From: Morella rubra | Taxonomy: Eukaryota; Streptophyta; Magnoliopsida; Fagales; Myricaceae | Length of the DNA: 64,000 nucleotides | NCBI GenBank assembly: GCA_003952965.2 | Contig: CM025854.1 | Span: 14,132,667-14,196,666 of the forward strand | Reading direction: 5' to 3' | Shown: positions 62,787 to 64,000 of the stretch, in pieces | How positions within the stretch are numbered: the first letter of the stretch is position 1 | How the letters are laid out: the number at the start of each line of letters is the position of its first letter | Program-made: the position numbers and the translations under genes | Notes under the pieces: model-generated | Databases searched by the model: none | What the model was told of the DNA's origin: nothing | The model's input: only the letters and a program-made list of their open reading frames with translations

Positions 62787-64000
62787 CTGAAAGGATGCAG
62801 ATTGAATTGTTATAGCAGCAGAATAGCATACAATATACGTAATCATTCCAGTATGCATGTTAATCTTTGGGAGACAACTAGAATACAACAGGTTCCCCAA
62901 TATTAAAATGGAGACCTAAACAATACATCAGTCTTGTGTTCTCAATAAAGTTTTCTCTTTTGGTCCCCATGACGGGGCTCATCTCCAAAGATTCCATTGT
63001 ATATAAATGATACTAAGCAAGCCACTTGGATTAAGATATATGACAATCAATTTTTGAGGACTATAATCTATGTTAATACGTTCCTATTGATCACTAAAGC
63101 TAATTCCGAAGTTTAACTGACCTAAACAACTCTAGACCCAAAGAAGATACATATTTACCCATCCATCTGATCTAAAAGCCATCTTCCTTAAATAAAGTCG
63201 TATCCAAATGGTCTAAGAGGCTGGACAAATGCACTGGCATCTAGGATAAGACTTGGAAACATAGATGCATCAAGGGGAAGAAAAAAGTTATTGAATGAAG
63301 GCAACAGACATCCTCCCTGGCGTCTTCTAATCTAGTTACAGAGAGTGTCTAGGTGAATGTGCAGCGTAGTTATCCAAAGACCAGGACCACTAGTGGAAGA
63401 GATTGTCTGAGGGTACTTCCCATAGTTGTGATTCTAACATGACATGAAACGCTATACAAGAGGACCAGGCATGGGCAACACAGTGGGCGGTTCTCTGATC
63501 TAGTTCAGGCTGGGTGGTGCAGCAGAGTGTATCTTCCTCTGCTGTTTCCCCCCTCCTCACGCCCCCCCCCCCCTCTCGCTCTCTCTCCACAACTCACTTT
63601 CAATTGTGCTGATAAACTATGAGAAGCAGACTCAGGATATCATGCAGTTTAGGATAAGTTGCAAAAACCATTTTGGTATTTCTCTTAAGTGTTTCATTTG
63701 TCTAGGAGACCAAGGAACACAGACAGTCCTGTATATTCATTTGTCTCAATGTATCCACTTACAAAAGGGATTGGCACCTTAGGTGTAACGTATTTTGTGT
63801 GAGTCAAATAAACAACAGTCACTACAGACCAGTTTTCTCTTGATTTTTTTATCATTTAGAATCATGAGGCAAAGCAGCCAGAAGATTTGCATCGACTTTA
63901 AATAACTTTTGTAGACTCAGAGAAAATAAATAGCCCAACAAAGAATGCATGAATCAACCAATAAATCTGCACAAGGAGAAAAAAAAAATCGGAAAAACAG
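62787..64000. other. Probable upstream intron of ATXR2 to the window edge
   Basis: The preceding ATXR2 exon (expected around WKPVS...RRWWDCIALPDD) was sought and not seen. A C-run with a CTCTC stretch lies at 63560-63588. No other feature was recognised. Confidence 0.5.

Overview
This is plant nuclear DNA, most likely a eudicot. It is AT-rich with many short GT-AG introns, degenerate L1-type LINEs carrying the plant zf-RVT domain, MITE-like elements, a TRIM and a solo LTR. Four protein-coding genes are recognisable. None of the four is complete in the window. I cannot name the species.

Layout. (1) 1374-4268, minus: 5' part of the ATR3/TAH18-type NADPH-dependent diflavin oxidoreductase (FMN domain); the rest lies off the left edge. 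(2) 4269-13498: about 9 kb with no recognised protein gene, holding AT-rich inverted-repeat elements, a long fold-back element and a small tandem repeat. (3) 13499-46333, minus: 38 consecutive exons of SWEETIE, the plant HEATR5/Laa1-like HEAT-repeat protein. Together they give 1,826 codons plus stop with no frame break. The gene is swollen to about 33 kb by LINEs in its introns, one of which holds a solo LTR and another a TRIM. Its first roughly 430 codons are not found. (4) 46334-51760: no host exon; a 3.6 kb LINE and smaller repeat debris. (5) 51762-57731, plus: C-terminal two thirds of a CCCH zinc-finger protein (OsC3H13 / AtC3H40 type), with a near-identical tandem copy of about 1.6 kb containing three exons. 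Its zinc-finger exons are not found. (6) 59390-62786, minus: C-terminal SET and post-SET part of the ATXR2 histone methyltransferase, continuing off the right edge.

The CCCH gene and ATXR2 are convergent neighbours, matching Arabidopsis At3g21810/At3g21820 from memory, so the right part looks like conserved microsynteny. SWEETIE and the CCCH gene point away from each other and each lacks its 5' exons in the same 46.3-52.3 kb interval. That interval is therefore a real rearrangement breakpoint or an assembly join. The noisy 53.22-53.42 kb junction inside the duplication favours an assembly problem at least there.

I did not find a new molecular system. The best leads are this double 5' loss, the in-frame duplication of coiled-coil exons, three 18-24 bp LINE 3'-tip insertions with clear target-site duplications, the nest LINE > solo LTR > LINE tip, and an intact 304 bp TRIM.
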